Source: a bacterium (GTDB lineage Bacteria > UBP15 > UBA6099). Taken from it: DNA of 54,117 nucleotides. Both the position numbers and the translations under genes were made by a program. The stretch spans positions 1 to 54,117 of the forward strand of contig JAKQPS010000156.1 of assembly GCA_029564595.1 (NCBI GenBank), given 5' to 3'. Below, piece by piece: positions 1-9,095 of this stretch. The notes beneath the pieces were generated by a model, which was not told the DNA's origin, did not search any database, and saw only the letters and a program-made list of their open reading frames with translations. Position 1 is the first letter of the stretch. Each line of letters starts with the position of its first letter.

Positions 1-66
1 TTCAAGGTATATTACTCTCTGCTCAAGCTCTTCGTATGTTGGTTTTCTCGCTTCATCGCTATCCAT
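1..66 (-). CDS. N-terminus of a PAS/sensor-kinase-like protein (cut by window edge)
   Basis: The minus strand from base 66 reads ATG and then 22 codons to the window edge. The peptide contains KPTYEELEQRV followed by IYLE. This stretch is a very common opening for PAS-domain histidine kinases and diguanylate cyclases of Desulfobacterota and related uncultured bacteria, where it starts a short coiled coil. Nothing else of the gene is visible, so kinase versus other PAS output is a guess. It is encoded on the same strand as the RNase D gene but downstream of it, with an 82-base gap holding no obvious terminator. Confidence 0.55.
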   Translation of the reverse strand, partial: MDSDEARKPTYEELEQRVIYLE

Positions 67-148
67 TAAAATAAAACATATCACGCGCAGGCAATTTTAA
101 AAAGCCTTTTTATGTTTTTTTTCAGAGAGCTAAATGCTTACAAAAAAT

Positions 149-1378
149 CTAGTGTTTCAGGTTCTTGATAATATCCAGTATCTCTTCGCCGTATAATTCC
201 GCGCGTTTTTTGCCGACGCCTTGAATAGCTGAGAGAGCTTCCGAGCCGTGCGGGCGCAATCTTGCAATGTTTTCCAGAGCGTAACCGGGAAGAACAGCCA
301 GATGATGTATCCCGCGTTCTTCGGCTTTCAAATTTCTCCATTTTTTCAACGAGTCCACAGCGTGCTGATCGTTCCAGTGAACGGGTTGTCTGGCATCGTT
401 GCGCCTTGTCTTGCTTTGTGGCGGCACTTTTGAAGCCGGCAACCTATCTCCGCGCCTCACAGCGTTCAACATGTCCTGTCCGTTCCTGTGCCACACCGTG
501 GTGGTTATGCCTTTGATCGCCATCAGTTCTTCTTTGTTTCTCGGTCGGGTTTTTGCGATGTCCAGCAGAGTTTTATTGTTCACAACTTTAAACGGAGGCA
601 GATTCACTCTAGCCGCCCTCTCCTGCCGCCATTTAAACAATTCATACATGACAGGCAATTCCTTGTCGTCAAGCCCTTTGACCCCTTTGATATCCCAGAC
701 GGTGAGATGCTCGTAGGCGGGTTCCAGAGGCTGCCTGTTTTCAAGATGATCGAATTCGAGTTCCGCCTCTTCCAATAAATTCTTTTCTACCAACTCGTCG
801 TAAAGCCGCCCCTTCATTTCGATCAAATACATCGTGTCCTGACACAAATAGACAATTTGCTCGATCGACAGCGGGCGGCGCGTCCAATCGCTCTTGGTAA
901 ATTTCTTCTCAAGCCTTACTCCGAAGTACTTCTCCACCAGATCGGCCATTCCGATGCGCTCGAAATTTAAAAACTGAGACGCCACCATCGTGTCGAATAT
1001 CCTGCGACATTCATAGCCGAAATCTCTCTTCAGCAGCCCGACGTCGTAGTCGGCTCCGTGGAAAATCTTTTCAATCTTGGGGTCGGCGAAAATCGGTGAC
1101 AACGCGCTCAAGTCTTCGAGCCTGATCGGATCAAATATATAATTAGCTTTCACGCTTGATATCTGTATCGTGCAAACTCTTTCTCTGAACGCATAAAGAC
1201 TGTTGCTTTCCGTATCGACGCCCAGCCTTCGGCAACGCAAAAGTTCCTCGACTACGGCGTCAAGGTCGGCATTCGAGTCCACATAAAACGTGGGACTTGA
1301 GAATTGTTTTCCATCCATTCTCATAGTTATACGCTCAAATAATTCTAATTGATCGAGTTGATACGTCAATATCGTCAT
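149..1378 (-). CDS. rnd: Ribonuclease D (DEDDy 3'-5' exonuclease with HRDC domains)
   Basis: A 409-aa protein with the N-terminal 3'-5' exonuclease fold of RNase D. The Exo I motif reads GVDTES, Exo II lies in FHGADYDVGLL, and Exo III is YLCQD, which gives the DEDDy set of metal-binding acids plus the tyrosine. Two HRDC-like helical regions follow (about residues 220-300 and 335-405; the second contains IQGVGKKRAELYG). In known bacteria RNase D trims tRNA and small RNA 3' ends. The start is uncertain. The ATG at 1378 has no clear ribosome binding site, and later ATGs at 1324 and 1318 would remove about 20 residues of poorly conserved leader. Confidence 0.93.
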   Translation of the reverse strand: MTILTYQLDQLELFERITMRMDGKQFSSPTFYVDSNADLDAVVEELLRCRRLGVDTESNSLYAFRERVCTIQISSVKANYIFDPIRLEDLSALSPIFADPKIEKIFHGADYDVGLLKRDFGYECRRIFDTMVASQFLNFERIGMADLVEKYFGVRLEKKFTKSDWTRRPLSIEQIVYLCQDTMYLIEMKGRLYDELVEKNLLEEAELEFDHLENRQPLEPAYEHLTVWDIKGVKGLDDKELPVMYELFKWRQERAARVNLPPFKVVNNKTLLDIAKTRPRNKEELMAIKGITTTVWHRNGQDMLNAVRRGDRLPASKVPPQSKTRRNDARQPVHWNDQHAVDSLKKWRNLKAEERGIHHLAVLPGYALENIARLRPHGSEALSAIQGVGKKRAELYGEEILDIIKNLKH

Positions 1379-1506
1379 CTTTGAGGAAATACGAGATTAT
1401 TCGAGTATTTGTTAGCTGCAGCTTATTTCTTAGCGATAATGTCTTGAATTCAAAAACACATTTAACAAATGACACGCATATAACAAATATGCCATATTGC
1501 CTTTAT

Positions 1507-2220
1507 TCATGCCTTTTTTTTGATTTCCAGCAGTGTTATCTTTTGCGGCATCCACTGTGGGTTCATTCGTATATTCGGAAAAAACCATGAAATCGGAATC
1601 GGAGCGTCGAAGCCGATCGGAGTAGAGTAAACAAGTTCAAGCCCGGCTTCGCTCAGCGCTTCCTTCAAGTTTGGCAACGAATAAAAGCACACCATTGGCA
1701 TCCTGCGGGCATTAAAGAGAAGCCTTAAAGGGAAATAAAATATTCGATTCAATACCTCAAAGAATGGTGACACAAGAGGTTCAAGAATAAATAATTTTGA
1801 CGATCTTTTCATTACTCTCGCCGTGTCCTGAAGAATGAGCCTCATTGCTCTGTCCGTCTCTACCGTGCTGTCTTCAGCGAGATGATGAAGCATATTAATC
1901 ATAAAAACCGTATCGAAAGAACCTCGGTCAAAAGGAAGCGCGCCCGCCGCCGCGCGGACCTTGAGCACATTATTCCTGTCCGGCACATGTTGCAAGCTGT
2001 TGAAAGAAAAATCGACGACGACCATCGGGTCCGCCTGAGGAGGAGTGAGATTGAGAGTTGGAGACCAACCTATGAGCAATGTGCTGCCGCTTGCTCTTCT
2101 CGCCAACAACGGGGCAGTCCCCTGTTTTAGAACATCGTCAACTCTGGCGAACTCCAATGCGTCCGCCATTGCGCGAGTCTCGTAGTAATCAAGCGAAATG
2201 TCGGAGTTCTCTTTTCTCAA
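1507..2220 (-). CDS. Class I SAM-dependent methyltransferase
   Basis: A 237-aa Rossmann-type methyltransferase of the Methyltransf_11 kind. The acidic end of strand beta2 is in VVVDFSFNSL, the beta4 region reads GSFDTVFMINMLHH, and an intervening alanine-rich loop fits motif II. The C-terminal half has hydrophobic segments and a FYSLPNLKEAL stretch as in UbiE-like enzymes, but the substrate cannot be inferred. The listed start is a TTG codon with a weak upstream GGGGAC. An internal ATG 17 codons later is an alternative. It is transcribed away from the AOR operon, so the roughly 150 bases between them hold two divergent promoters. Confidence 0.8.
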   Translation of the reverse strand: MRKENSDISLDYYETRAMADALEFARVDDVLKQGTAPLLARRASGSTLLIGWSPTLNLTPPQADPMVVVDFSFNSLQHVPDRNNVLKVRAAAGALPFDRGSFDTVFMINMLHHLAEDSTVETDRAMRLILQDTARVMKRSSKLFILEPLVSPFFEVLNRIFYFPLRLLFNARRMPMVCFYSLPNLKEALSEAGLELVYSTPIGFDAPIPISWFFPNIRMNPQWMPQKITLLEIKKKA

Positions 2221-2371
2221 TGTGGTGTGTCCCCAACCTCTGAATCCTATGATTTTTTCGCGCGCTGCTTCTTTGTGCTGCAGTTCTTCATATTATACAA
2301 TAATAAATGCGGATATAACTCGCTTCCGATTCCCTTCAAGGAATTTGGAAGGACAAAATGGACGGACCTTC

Positions 2372-4999
2372 ATGAATTCAAAATACGGCGGTTACATGGG
2401 CAGGATTCTCGATATCGACATGACCCGAAAGTCATTTTGCGATTATCCCATAACCGACAATGACAGAGAGAAGTTCATCGGGGGCAAGACTCTCGCGGCA
2501 AAGATTCTCTTTGATGAATTGTCGCCAGGGATCGACCCTTTCTCCGCGGAGAACATAATAGTGTTCATGACAGGCCCGTTTACAGGAACAGGAGCTCCCT
2601 GCACCAGCAGATTCGATATATCGACGAAAAACGCGCTTACTGGCGGAATAGCCAGCTCCAACTGCGGCGGGACTTTCGGGATTCATCTTAAGAAGGCCGG
2701 CTACGACGGATTGGTCATACGAGGAAAAGCCTCCCGCCCTACCCTGCTCAAAATCACTGAATCCGGCGTTGATTTTCTGGACGCGTCTTCATTGTGGGGC
2801 AAAGACACTGAAGAGACACAGAAGACCCTTGAGAAAGAATTCGGGCGGAAACGCGGAATGGCAGTAATAGGCCCGGCAGGAGAAAACCTTGTGCGGTACG
2901 CAAGCGTGATTTCCGGCGAGCGCGCCGCAGGCCGCTGCGGCGTTGGCGCTGTGATGGGGTCAAAAAATATCAAGGCCATCGTCGCATGGGGAGGAAAAAA
3001 GCCCCCCCTAAGCAATCCCGCGGCATTTAGAAAGGCTGTTAAGAAGTGGGTTAAAATCCTCCAAGAGAATCCCGCCACTTCAAAAACTCTGCCGGAGTTG
3101 GGAACGGCCAACTTGGTGAACGCATGCAACGCGTCGGGGACAATGCCGACGCGCAATTTCCAGAAAGGAACTTTCGAGCGCGCGCATCTTGTCAGCGGAG
3201 AAGAAATGGCTGAAAAGCATCTCGCAAACAACACCGGATGCGTGTCATGCCCGATCAGGTGCGGCAGACTTGTCAGGCTAGGCGACAAAATCATAAAGGG
3301 GCCGGAATATGAAACGCTAGGGATGCTCGGACCCAATATTGAAAACGACGACTTGGGAAAAATCATCGAGTGGAACTATAAGCTGGATTTGCTTGGAATG
3401 GACACCATCACCGCCGGGGCGACCATTGCCTGCGCAATGGAACTCAACGAAAAAGGGATTTGGAAAAACGGACTCGAATTCGGAAAAACCGACGCTATCT
3501 CGGCGCTCCTTGACGATATCGCGCACAGAAGAGGAATTGGCGACGAGCTGGCCGACGGGTCGTTGCGTCTGGCGTTGAAATACGGCTCTCCCGAGCTTTC
3601 AATGCACGCTAAAGGAATGGAATTCGCGGCATACTCGCCCCGGCGCGCTGTGGGTCACGGACTGGGTTATGCTACAAGCAACCGAGGCGGTTGTCATATT
3701 AATGGCGGATATCTTATCTATTTCGAGGCCGTCGGCCCTGTCACAATGGACCCCTTAAGCCCGAAAGCAAAACCTGAATTCTGCGTGTTTCAACAGAATA
3801 TGATGGAAGCATTGAGCGCCAGCGGGAACTGCATCTTCACAACTTACGCTCTGATACCGGGAATCGCCTCTCAGATTGTTCCTCCGGCTTCCGCAACGGC
3901 GGACATCGTTTCGAAAATGATGCTCGCTTCCGGCGCCATGCTTCGGCCGCAGGGACGCGCGCTTAAAGATTGGATGCTTCCATTCCATCTCCCTGTCATT
4001 CCTCACACGGAGACGCTTTCAGCCCTCACTGGAATGAAAATCGACCTCGGACATTTCGCGGTGGCAGGCGAACGCGGATTCACCCTAGAGCGCATGTTCA
4101 ATATGCGCGAAGGAATGGACCGCGCATACGACGCTCTTCCTCCCCGGTTGACGCATGAGCCGCAATCTCCCGACAATCCTCGCACGAAAGTCCCTCTCGA
4201 TCAGATGCTTCCTGTTTATTACGAAACCAGAGACTGGGACAAGCAAGGAAAACCCACAAAGAGGCTTCTCAAAAAATTAGGTTTGGAATTTGCGGACACG
4301 CCTCTTAGACACTCTGAGACTCGCCCTTCACAACAAAAAAAGCCTCTCCCTTCGTCAGTTGAAGAACTTAAAAATGAAACAGCAAATTTAAACCGGCTCT
4401 TAAATAAGCGGTCTGATAAAAAGAGCAAGACAATAGGCATTCATGAAGGGGACGCGTCGAAAATCAAAACGGATGAAATTAAAAAGAAAGTCGCCGCGTT
4501 GAGAACAAGCCGACTATTCATCCAACCGGATAGATGCCGCAGTTGCGGATTATGCCACGCGGCGTGCCCGGCAGACGCTATAGACTGGAGACATGGAACT
4601 CCGGCAATAATAAGCGCGAAAAAATGCGTTTCATGCGGCAAATGTTATGAAGCTTGTCCTTCGAACTTCAGCGCCGTCGCAATTGAAAAAAGCGACAAAG
4701 TGACATTGCGCAAGAAAAGAATTAAAGTTGAAATCGACGCCGAGTTGTGCAGGAAATGCGGAAAATGCTTTAGGAATTGTCCGACAGGCGCAATTCAGTG
4801 GCAAAAAAAGGAAATCGCGCGCATCGAGCAGAAACTATGCGTCAAATGCGGGGTGTGCCAAATAGTCTGCCCCGACAATTTTAACGCCGTCAGAATCAAC
4901 GGCAAGTTGAAAGTCGTTAAGCTGGACAGCAGTCCGCCGACGCCTAAAAAGCATCATGCTCACTTAAATCCGGATTCTTCGCAATCAACAATCGTTTAG
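2372..4999 (+). CDS. Aldehyde:ferredoxin oxidoreductase family protein fused to two 2x[4Fe-4S] ferredoxin domains
   Basis: An 875-aa tungsten/molybdopterin enzyme of the AOR family, which oxidises aldehydes or related carbonyl compounds with ferredoxin as acceptor. The N-terminal domain begins GGYMGRILDIDMT. The catalytic [4Fe-4S] ligands are visible as C290, C293 and C297 (CVSCPIRC) and C487 (SGNCIF), close to the spacing in archaeal AOR. After residue about 715 come two tandem dicluster ferredoxin domains whose CxxCxxC...CP motifs begin near C722, giving four more potential [4Fe-4S] clusters that ordinary AOR lacks. The start at 2372 is chosen because it follows GGACGG and matches the family N-terminus. 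The open frame extends upstream without homology. A ferredoxin gene follows after 10 bases. The fusion resembles electron-relay AORs such as the BamB type, but the substrate is unknown. Confidence 0.92.
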   Translation: MNSKYGGYMGRILDIDMTRKSFCDYPITDNDREKFIGGKTLAAKILFDELSPGIDPFSAENIIVFMTGPFTGTGAPCTSRFDISTKNALTGGIASSNCGGTFGIHLKKAGYDGLVIRGKASRPTLLKITESGVDFLDASSLWGKDTEETQKTLEKEFGRKRGMAVIGPAGENLVRYASVISGERAAGRCGVGAVMGSKNIKAIVAWGGKKPPLSNPAAFRKAVKKWVKILQENPATSKTLPELGTANLVNACNASGTMPTRNFQKGTFERAHLVSGEEMAEKHLANNTGCVSCPIRCGRLVRLGDKIIKGPEYETLGMLGPNIENDDLGKIIEWNYKLDLLGMDTITAGATIACAMELNEKGIWKNGLEFGKTDAISALLDDIAHRRGIGDELADGSLRLALKYGSPELSMHAKGMEFAAYSPRRAVGHGLGYATSNRGGCHINGGYLIYFEAVGPVTMDPLSPKAKPEFCVFQQNMMEALSASGNCIFTTYALIPGIASQIVPPASATADIVSKMMLASGAMLRPQGRALKDWMLPFHLPVIPHTETLSALTGMKIDLGHFAVAGERGFTLERMFNMREGMDRAYDALPPRLTHEPQSPDNPRTKVPLDQMLPVYYETRDWDKQGKPTKRLLKKLGLEFADTPLRHSETRPSQQKKPLPSSVEELKNETANLNRLLNKRSDKKSKTIGIHEGDASKIKTDEIKKKVAALRTSRLFIQPDRCRSCGLCHAACPADAIDWRHGTPAIISAKKCVSCGKCYEACPSNFSAVAIEKSDKVTLRKKRIKVEIDAELCRKCGKCFRNCPTGAIQWQKKEIARIEQKLCVKCGVCQIVCPDNFNAVRINGKLKVVKLDSSPPTPKKHHAHLNPDSSQSTIV

Positions 5000-5009
5000 G
5001 GAGTCAAAT

Positions 5010-5180
5010 ATGTATTTGATCAAAAAGAAAATATGCACAAAATGCGGAATGTGCGTCGAGTCATGCCCGGTGGACGCAATATTCGAAAGCGGAGAAAGCT
5101 ATGTGATCGACCCTGAGAAATGCGTGGAATGCGGCGAATGTCATTCTGTATGTCCCGTCGAGGCAGTCAAGGATATCTGA
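5010..5180 (+). CDS. Small 2x[4Fe-4S] ferredoxin
   Basis: A 56-aa protein with two CxxCxxCxxxCP motifs: C9-C12-C15-C19 and C38-C41-C44-C48. This is the full ligand set of a clostridial-type 2[4Fe-4S] ferredoxin of normal length. It starts 10 bases after the AOR stop codon behind TAGGGAG, so the two are almost certainly co-transcribed. By context it is a likely electron acceptor or donor for the AOR. It carries low-potential electrons in the cytoplasm. Confidence 0.93.
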   Translation: MYLIKKKICTKCGMCVESCPVDAIFESGESYVIDPEKCVECGECHSVCPVEAVKDI

Positions 5181-5210
5181 AATCGAGGAATGTTTAAGGG
5201 GATAATTGTA

Positions 5211-6326
5211 ATGAAATCACGAGAAAGAATCCTTGCGGCAATCAACCATCAACAACCGGACCGCGTCCCTCTCGATCTTGGGGGAAATGTATCCACATTC
5301 ACAGCAGAAGCATACAGGAAGATGCTTGATTTCCTGAGCATCAAAGACGCCGCCACCGCCGCCACCGATTTTTTCACAGTGATTGATATTGATGAGCGCG
5401 TATTGGAGAGATTCCATATAGATGTAAGGCGGGTCTGGCTGAATCCGCCCGACGATTACCGCCAAGAGCCTGACAGCCATGGGATGTGGCATGACGAATG
5501 GGGCATTAAGAGAACTGTTTCCGCAGGTTATTCTGAAATTGTTGAGAACCCGTTGAGGAACGCATCAGTTGCAGACCTAGACAGATTTCCATTTCCCAAC
5601 CCTGATGACCCCGGACGCTTTAGAGGTTTGAAAGAAAGAGTCGAATATCTATATAACGAAACTGAATATGCCATAAGCGCGGCATATCCGTTCGGTGGCA
5701 TTCTTGAATTGGCATGCTGGCTTCGCGGAATGGACGCGTTCATGATGGACATGGCTGCCCGCTCCAATTTTGCGTTTGCTCTTTTAGATAAAATAACCGG
5801 CGTCATGCTCAGACTATATAGTCAATTTCTCGACATTGCTGGTCCATACGCTCAGATATTCGAAACCGCGGATGATTACGGAATGCAAACAGGGCCTCTG
5901 ATATCTCCGGCCATGTACGGAAACATCCTAGCTCCGTACCAGAGAATGATTATTGAAATCATTCACGCAAAAAGCGACGCGAAAATATTCCACCATTCGT
6001 GCGGATCAATAATTCCTCTCGTGCCGAAGTTGATATCGACCGGAGTGGACATACTTAACCCCATACAACCGCTGGCGAAAAATATGGAGCCGGAATATCT
6101 GAAAGAGAAATTCGGGGAACAAATCGTGTTTCACGGAGGAATCTGCGTTCAGGAACTTCTGCCGAACGGCTCTCCGGAAGAAGTGCGCGCGGAAACGCTC
6201 AGGCGAATCGAGATTTTAGGAAGTGGCGGCGGTTACATACTTGCGCCCGCTCATAACATTCAAAGCGACGTGCCGCCGGAGAATGTGGCCGCCATGTTCG
6301 ATGCCGCAACCGAAACGACAATCTGA
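5211..6326 (+). CDS. Uroporphyrinogen decarboxylase-family protein (MtaA-like methyltransferase homologue)
   Basis: A 371-aa protein of the UroD/MtaA superfamily, opening with RERILAAINHQQPDRVPLDLG, typical of the branch outside haem synthesis. An HxC...C zinc motif is visible: H262-S-C264 and C312 (GGIC). This is the pattern used by MtaA/CmuA-type methylcobamide:thiol methyltransferases rather than by true HemE. The C-terminus carries GGGYILAPAHNIQSDVP, conserved in this branch. The start at 5211 follows AAGGGG with 9-base spacing. An ATG 7 codons earlier has its GAGG too close. It lies 30 bases after the ferredoxin gene, so it probably belongs to the AOR operon. A role in corrinoid methyl transfer or demethylation is inference. 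Confidence 0.87.
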   Translation: MKSRERILAAINHQQPDRVPLDLGGNVSTFTAEAYRKMLDFLSIKDAATAATDFFTVIDIDERVLERFHIDVRRVWLNPPDDYRQEPDSHGMWHDEWGIKRTVSAGYSEIVENPLRNASVADLDRFPFPNPDDPGRFRGLKERVEYLYNETEYAISAAYPFGGILELACWLRGMDAFMMDMAARSNFAFALLDKITGVMLRLYSQFLDIAGPYAQIFETADDYGMQTGPLISPAMYGNILAPYQRMIIEIIHAKSDAKIFHHSCGSIIPLVPKLISTGVDILNPIQPLAKNMEPEYLKEKFGEQIVFHGGICVQELLPNGSPEEVRAETLRRIEILGSGGGYILAPAHNIQSDVPPENVAAMFDAATETTI

Positions 6327-6378
6327 ATAAGGCGCGTCATTCTCGCAACCTTTCTTATGCCGTCATATGATTTCCAAC

Positions 6379-7242
6379 TTAGAAATCCTTAGGAGTCAAA
6401 TGGTTCGTTTTCCAGTCCGACCACACCTTCCGATAGTGCAGTTCCCCGTTCTTTTGCGTCGTCTCTAACTTCACCAGATGCAATGTCGCGACATCAAAGA
6501 AATAGGAGACTTTCGCGCTGTGTCCGTCTGAAAACTCATCCATATTCTTTTCAAAAACCCATATTGTCTGCTTGGGAAGCCCCCAAGCGTCATAGTTTAC
6601 TTTAGGATTCTTGGGCAATTTGGGCTTCATAAGATCAAATGTTACTTTGTAAGCGTCTTTCCCGTTCACCTTTTCAATGCCCTCCAGCACGGGCAACCTG
6701 TCCTGCATGATGAATTCCATTTTCATGTAATTCACGTGCATGGTCGAATAGAAGAAGTTCCCTGATTCCGTCTCCGTGCCTCGCGGTATTCCAACAGGAC
6801 TGACTTTAGGTTTGATGTACCAAGAATTGCCTTTCTTTTTGTCGGGCCTGTAAGTCATGGTCGCGCCTTGCAACATATCCGGCACATAATCCGACCTGAC
6901 AATTAACATTTGAACCAGAAACGGCTTCATAAATTCGTATTCGGATTGAAAAGTCATCCACTTTGGCTTGGAGCCGTCAACCTGATCCACATCCCCGGCG
7001 TATTTTTTTGCAAGGGGATTTCCGCTTGCTTCTCCCGTCAAGCTCTTGGTCGCTTCTGCCGTTTTTTCCATGTCGAAATCCCAGCCTTCGCTGGTTATCA
7101 CATAGCTGTAGCTTTTGTATCCCATAACTTTGTCTTTTGATTTTTTTATAATCTCTTTGGGATCTGTCAGTTTTTGCGCGCATGCCGCAACGCTAGTGAT
7201 CATTACCGCAATAATCGCCGCTGATAACGCTTTTTTTATCAT
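6379..7242 (-). CDS. Outer-membrane lipoprotein-sorting-like lipoprotein (LolA/DUF1571-like)
   Basis: A 287-aa exported protein. Residues 1-21 form a signal peptide ending in the lipobox VAAC, so the mature protein should be lipid-anchored. The body has the look of the LolA/LppX/DUF1571 half-barrel group: KEIIKKSKDKVMGYKSYSY near the start, then alternating beta strands with FEFKMEFIMQD-type segments and a DAYKVTFD strand. Such proteins bind lipids or lipoprotein acyl groups in the periplasm, but this member has no assigned cargo. AGGAA precedes the ATG. The gene faces the UroD-like gene tail to tail, 52 bases apart, with no clear terminator hairpin. Confidence 0.68.
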   Translation of the reverse strand: MIKKALSAAIIAVMITSVAACAQKLTDPKEIIKKSKDKVMGYKSYSYVITSEGWDFDMEKTAEATKSLTGEASGNPLAKKYAGDVDQVDGSKPKWMTFQSEYEFMKPFLVQMLIVRSDYVPDMLQGATMTYRPDKKKGNSWYIKPKVSPVGIPRGTETESGNFFYSTMHVNYMKMEFIMQDRLPVLEGIEKVNGKDAYKVTFDLMKPKLPKNPKVNYDAWGLPKQTIWVFEKNMDEFSDGHSAKVSYFFDVATLHLVKLETTQKNGELHYRKVWSDWKTNHLTPKDF

Positions 7243-7471
7243 GTTTTATTCCTTTCCCTTTCTTTTTGCACAGCTATTAATGAAGAAATGTAACACAATC
7301 TTTTACTCTCAGTCAAAAAAAACTGATGAGCATTCCATTCCTCAATAAGAAGCCTATCTCCGCGCAACCCTCGCAAACAGTCGCTTCAAACTCACAATGT
7401 TTCGATAATATTTATTTTCGGATATGTGTTTCGTCAATTTGAGTATATACTTTCCATTCAGACATATTGTG

Positions 7472-7487
7472 ATTGTCCTGAGACAAT
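7472..7487. promoter_or_regulatory. Inverted repeat in the leader of the oxoamine synthase gene
   Basis: ATTGTC-CTGA-GACAAT is a perfect 6-bp inverted repeat with a 4-base spacer. It ends 7 bases before the AGGAG ribosome binding site of the gene at 7511. It may be a small operator or a weak RNA hairpin near the ribosome binding site. The rest of the 268-base divergent gap (7243-7510) is AT-rich and shows no other structure that I trust. Confidence 0.35.
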
Positions 7488-7510
7488 TACTATTAGGAGA
7501 ATAACGACAA

Positions 7511-8761
7511 ATGGGTGAAAAGAAAAAAGGCCTGATCAATCTTGAAAATAATCCTCAATTGCAATTGCTTGATCACATTTGCTGCGAATTGGACAAGGCT
7601 GATGTGAACACTTACCAGCAAACGGTCCAGTCGGCTCTCATGAACAGAGCGGTAGTGGAAGGAAACGAGCTTATCGTTTTCGGCTCATACAATTACGCCG
7701 GCCTTAATAATGACCCCAGAATAAACGAGGCCGCAAAGAATGCCGTAGATAAATTCGGAACAGGCACGGGCGGAGTATGGATACTCGGCGGATACAACGA
7801 GATACATAAGAAGCTTGAATCGGAAATAGCCGATTTCGTAAACAAGGACAGAGCGGTCATATTCGGCAGCGGATTCACCACGAACGTATCGATAATCACC
7901 GCACTCTTCGGGCAAGGAAGCAAGGACAGAGACGCCATCTTCTATGACAATTACGCTCACCACAGCATACAGGAAGGCATCCAACTAGCCAGCCATTTCG
8001 GAGCGGCACGGTTCCGCTTCGCTCATAATGACATGGCCCAACTCGAATCCCTTCTCGAACAGAACAGCCGCTACAAAAGGAAAATCATAATCGTTGACAG
8101 CGTGTACAGCATGTTGGGCGACATCGTTCCCATGCCGGAGGTTCTGGCGCTCGCGGCTAAATACGATTCCGCCGTAATGACGGACGAAGCGCACGCCATC
8201 GGCGTGATCGGAAAAACCGGACGAGGCATTCAGGAGTATTACGGATTGAAAAAGGACGAGATAGAAATCGTCATGGGAACCTTCAGCAAGACGATTCCCA
8301 GCACGGGAGGATTTGCGGCAGTCAACGAGCGGCTGGCGGAATACTTCGAGAACGGATGCAATCAACGCGTCTTCACCGCTTCTTCGACGCCGGCCAACAC
8401 CGCCGCCGCGTTGGAAGGCGTGAGGATACTGAAAGAAGAAGGCGAGCAGCGGGTAGCGAAACTGCGAACGAACATCGATCATTACATAGACGAGATGACC
8501 GCCGCCGGTTTCAACCTCTTAAACAGCCCGACTTTCAGAACCGCCGTGATTCCCATCTTGGTGAAAGACGAAAACAAAGTGATGCAGTTTTCGAAAATGG
8601 CGCAGGAGCGCGGGGTCTTCATACATCCTATAAGGTTCCCGGCGGTGCCTATGGGGCAGGCCCTGATGCGGTCATGCGTTATGGCAAGCCACACACATTC
8701 GGATATCGAAACCGCAGTGCGAGTCTTCAAGGAAATCGGCAAAGAACTGGCTATTATTTAG
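7511..8761 (+). CDS. Alpha-oxoamine synthase (serine palmitoyltransferase / BioF-like PLP enzyme)
   Basis: A 416-aa fold-type I PLP enzyme of the alpha-oxoamine synthase family, which condenses an amino acid with an acyl-CoA or acyl-ACP. The PLP lysine is K260 in GTFSKTIPSTGG. The family signatures YNYAGL, GTGTGGVWILGG, DNYAHHSIQEG, VDSVYSMLGD and TDEAHAIGVIG are all present. The C-terminal VFIHPIRFPAVP is typical of serine palmitoyltransferase-like members. The length is normal. There are no biotin genes nearby, which makes BioF less likely. Sphingoid-base, ketosphinganine or other alpha-aminoketone synthesis is possible. AGGAG lies 11 bases before the ATG. The gene appears to be transcribed alone. 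Confidence 0.88.
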   Translation: MGEKKKGLINLENNPQLQLLDHICCELDKADVNTYQQTVQSALMNRAVVEGNELIVFGSYNYAGLNNDPRINEAAKNAVDKFGTGTGGVWILGGYNEIHKKLESEIADFVNKDRAVIFGSGFTTNVSIITALFGQGSKDRDAIFYDNYAHHSIQEGIQLASHFGAARFRFAHNDMAQLESLLEQNSRYKRKIIIVDSVYSMLGDIVPMPEVLALAAKYDSAVMTDEAHAIGVIGKTGRGIQEYYGLKKDEIEIVMGTFSKTIPSTGGFAAVNERLAEYFENGCNQRVFTASSTPANTAAALEGVRILKEEGEQRVAKLRTNIDHYIDEMTAAGFNLLNSPTFRTAVIPILVKDENKVMQFSKMAQERGVFIHPIRFPAVPMGQALMRSCVMASHTHSDIETAVRVFKEIGKELAII

Positions 8762-8866
8762 TCGATTTTATTTTTGCTGGTTATTCATTGAAGTTAATTC
8801 CGGCTGCGCAAATATTCTTGTAATAATTGCTCTTTTCAAAAAACAGCTTTGTGTTATTATTATTTC

Positions 8867-9085
8867 ATGGAACATGGAACGCCACCTGAAGAACGCAACC
8901 AACGCGGGCGCAAATTCATCGGCGTGATGTTTGAATGCTGTTCGATATACGGCAGAGTTTACTACAGCGAATCAAAAAAAGGATATTTTGGCGCATGTCC
9001 TATGTGCCACAGAAAAGTGAATGTGAAAGTTGACCCCGAAAAGGGAGTGGACGCAAGATTCTTCAGATTAAAACCCGGCTCATGA
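8867..9085 (+). CDS. Small conserved zinc-ribbon-like protein, function unknown
   Basis: A 72-aa protein with VMFECCSIYGRVYYS, then YFGACPMCHRKV and ending in DARFFRLKPGS. One CxxC pair and an adjacent CC suggest a small metal-binding ribbon. The same layout (aromatic-rich strand, CPxC, basic residues, C-terminal FFR) is seen in short hypothetical proteins of Planctomycetes and Omnitrophota-like genomes, from memory and unverified. No function is known to me. The ATG at 8867 is preferred over a TTG six codons upstream. The preceding 100 bases (8762-8866) hold no other feature. Confidence 0.6.
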   Translation: MEHGTPPEERNQRGRKFIGVMFECCSIYGRVYYSESKKGYFGACPMCHRKVNVKVDPEKGVDARFFRLKPGS

Positions 9086-9095
9086 ATCTGTAAAT

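Noticed and set aside
2198-2371. 58-residue N-terminal extension of the AOR
   Set aside because: It overlaps the divergent methyltransferase start and shows no AOR homology. The ATG at 2372 with GGACGG fits the family N-terminus.
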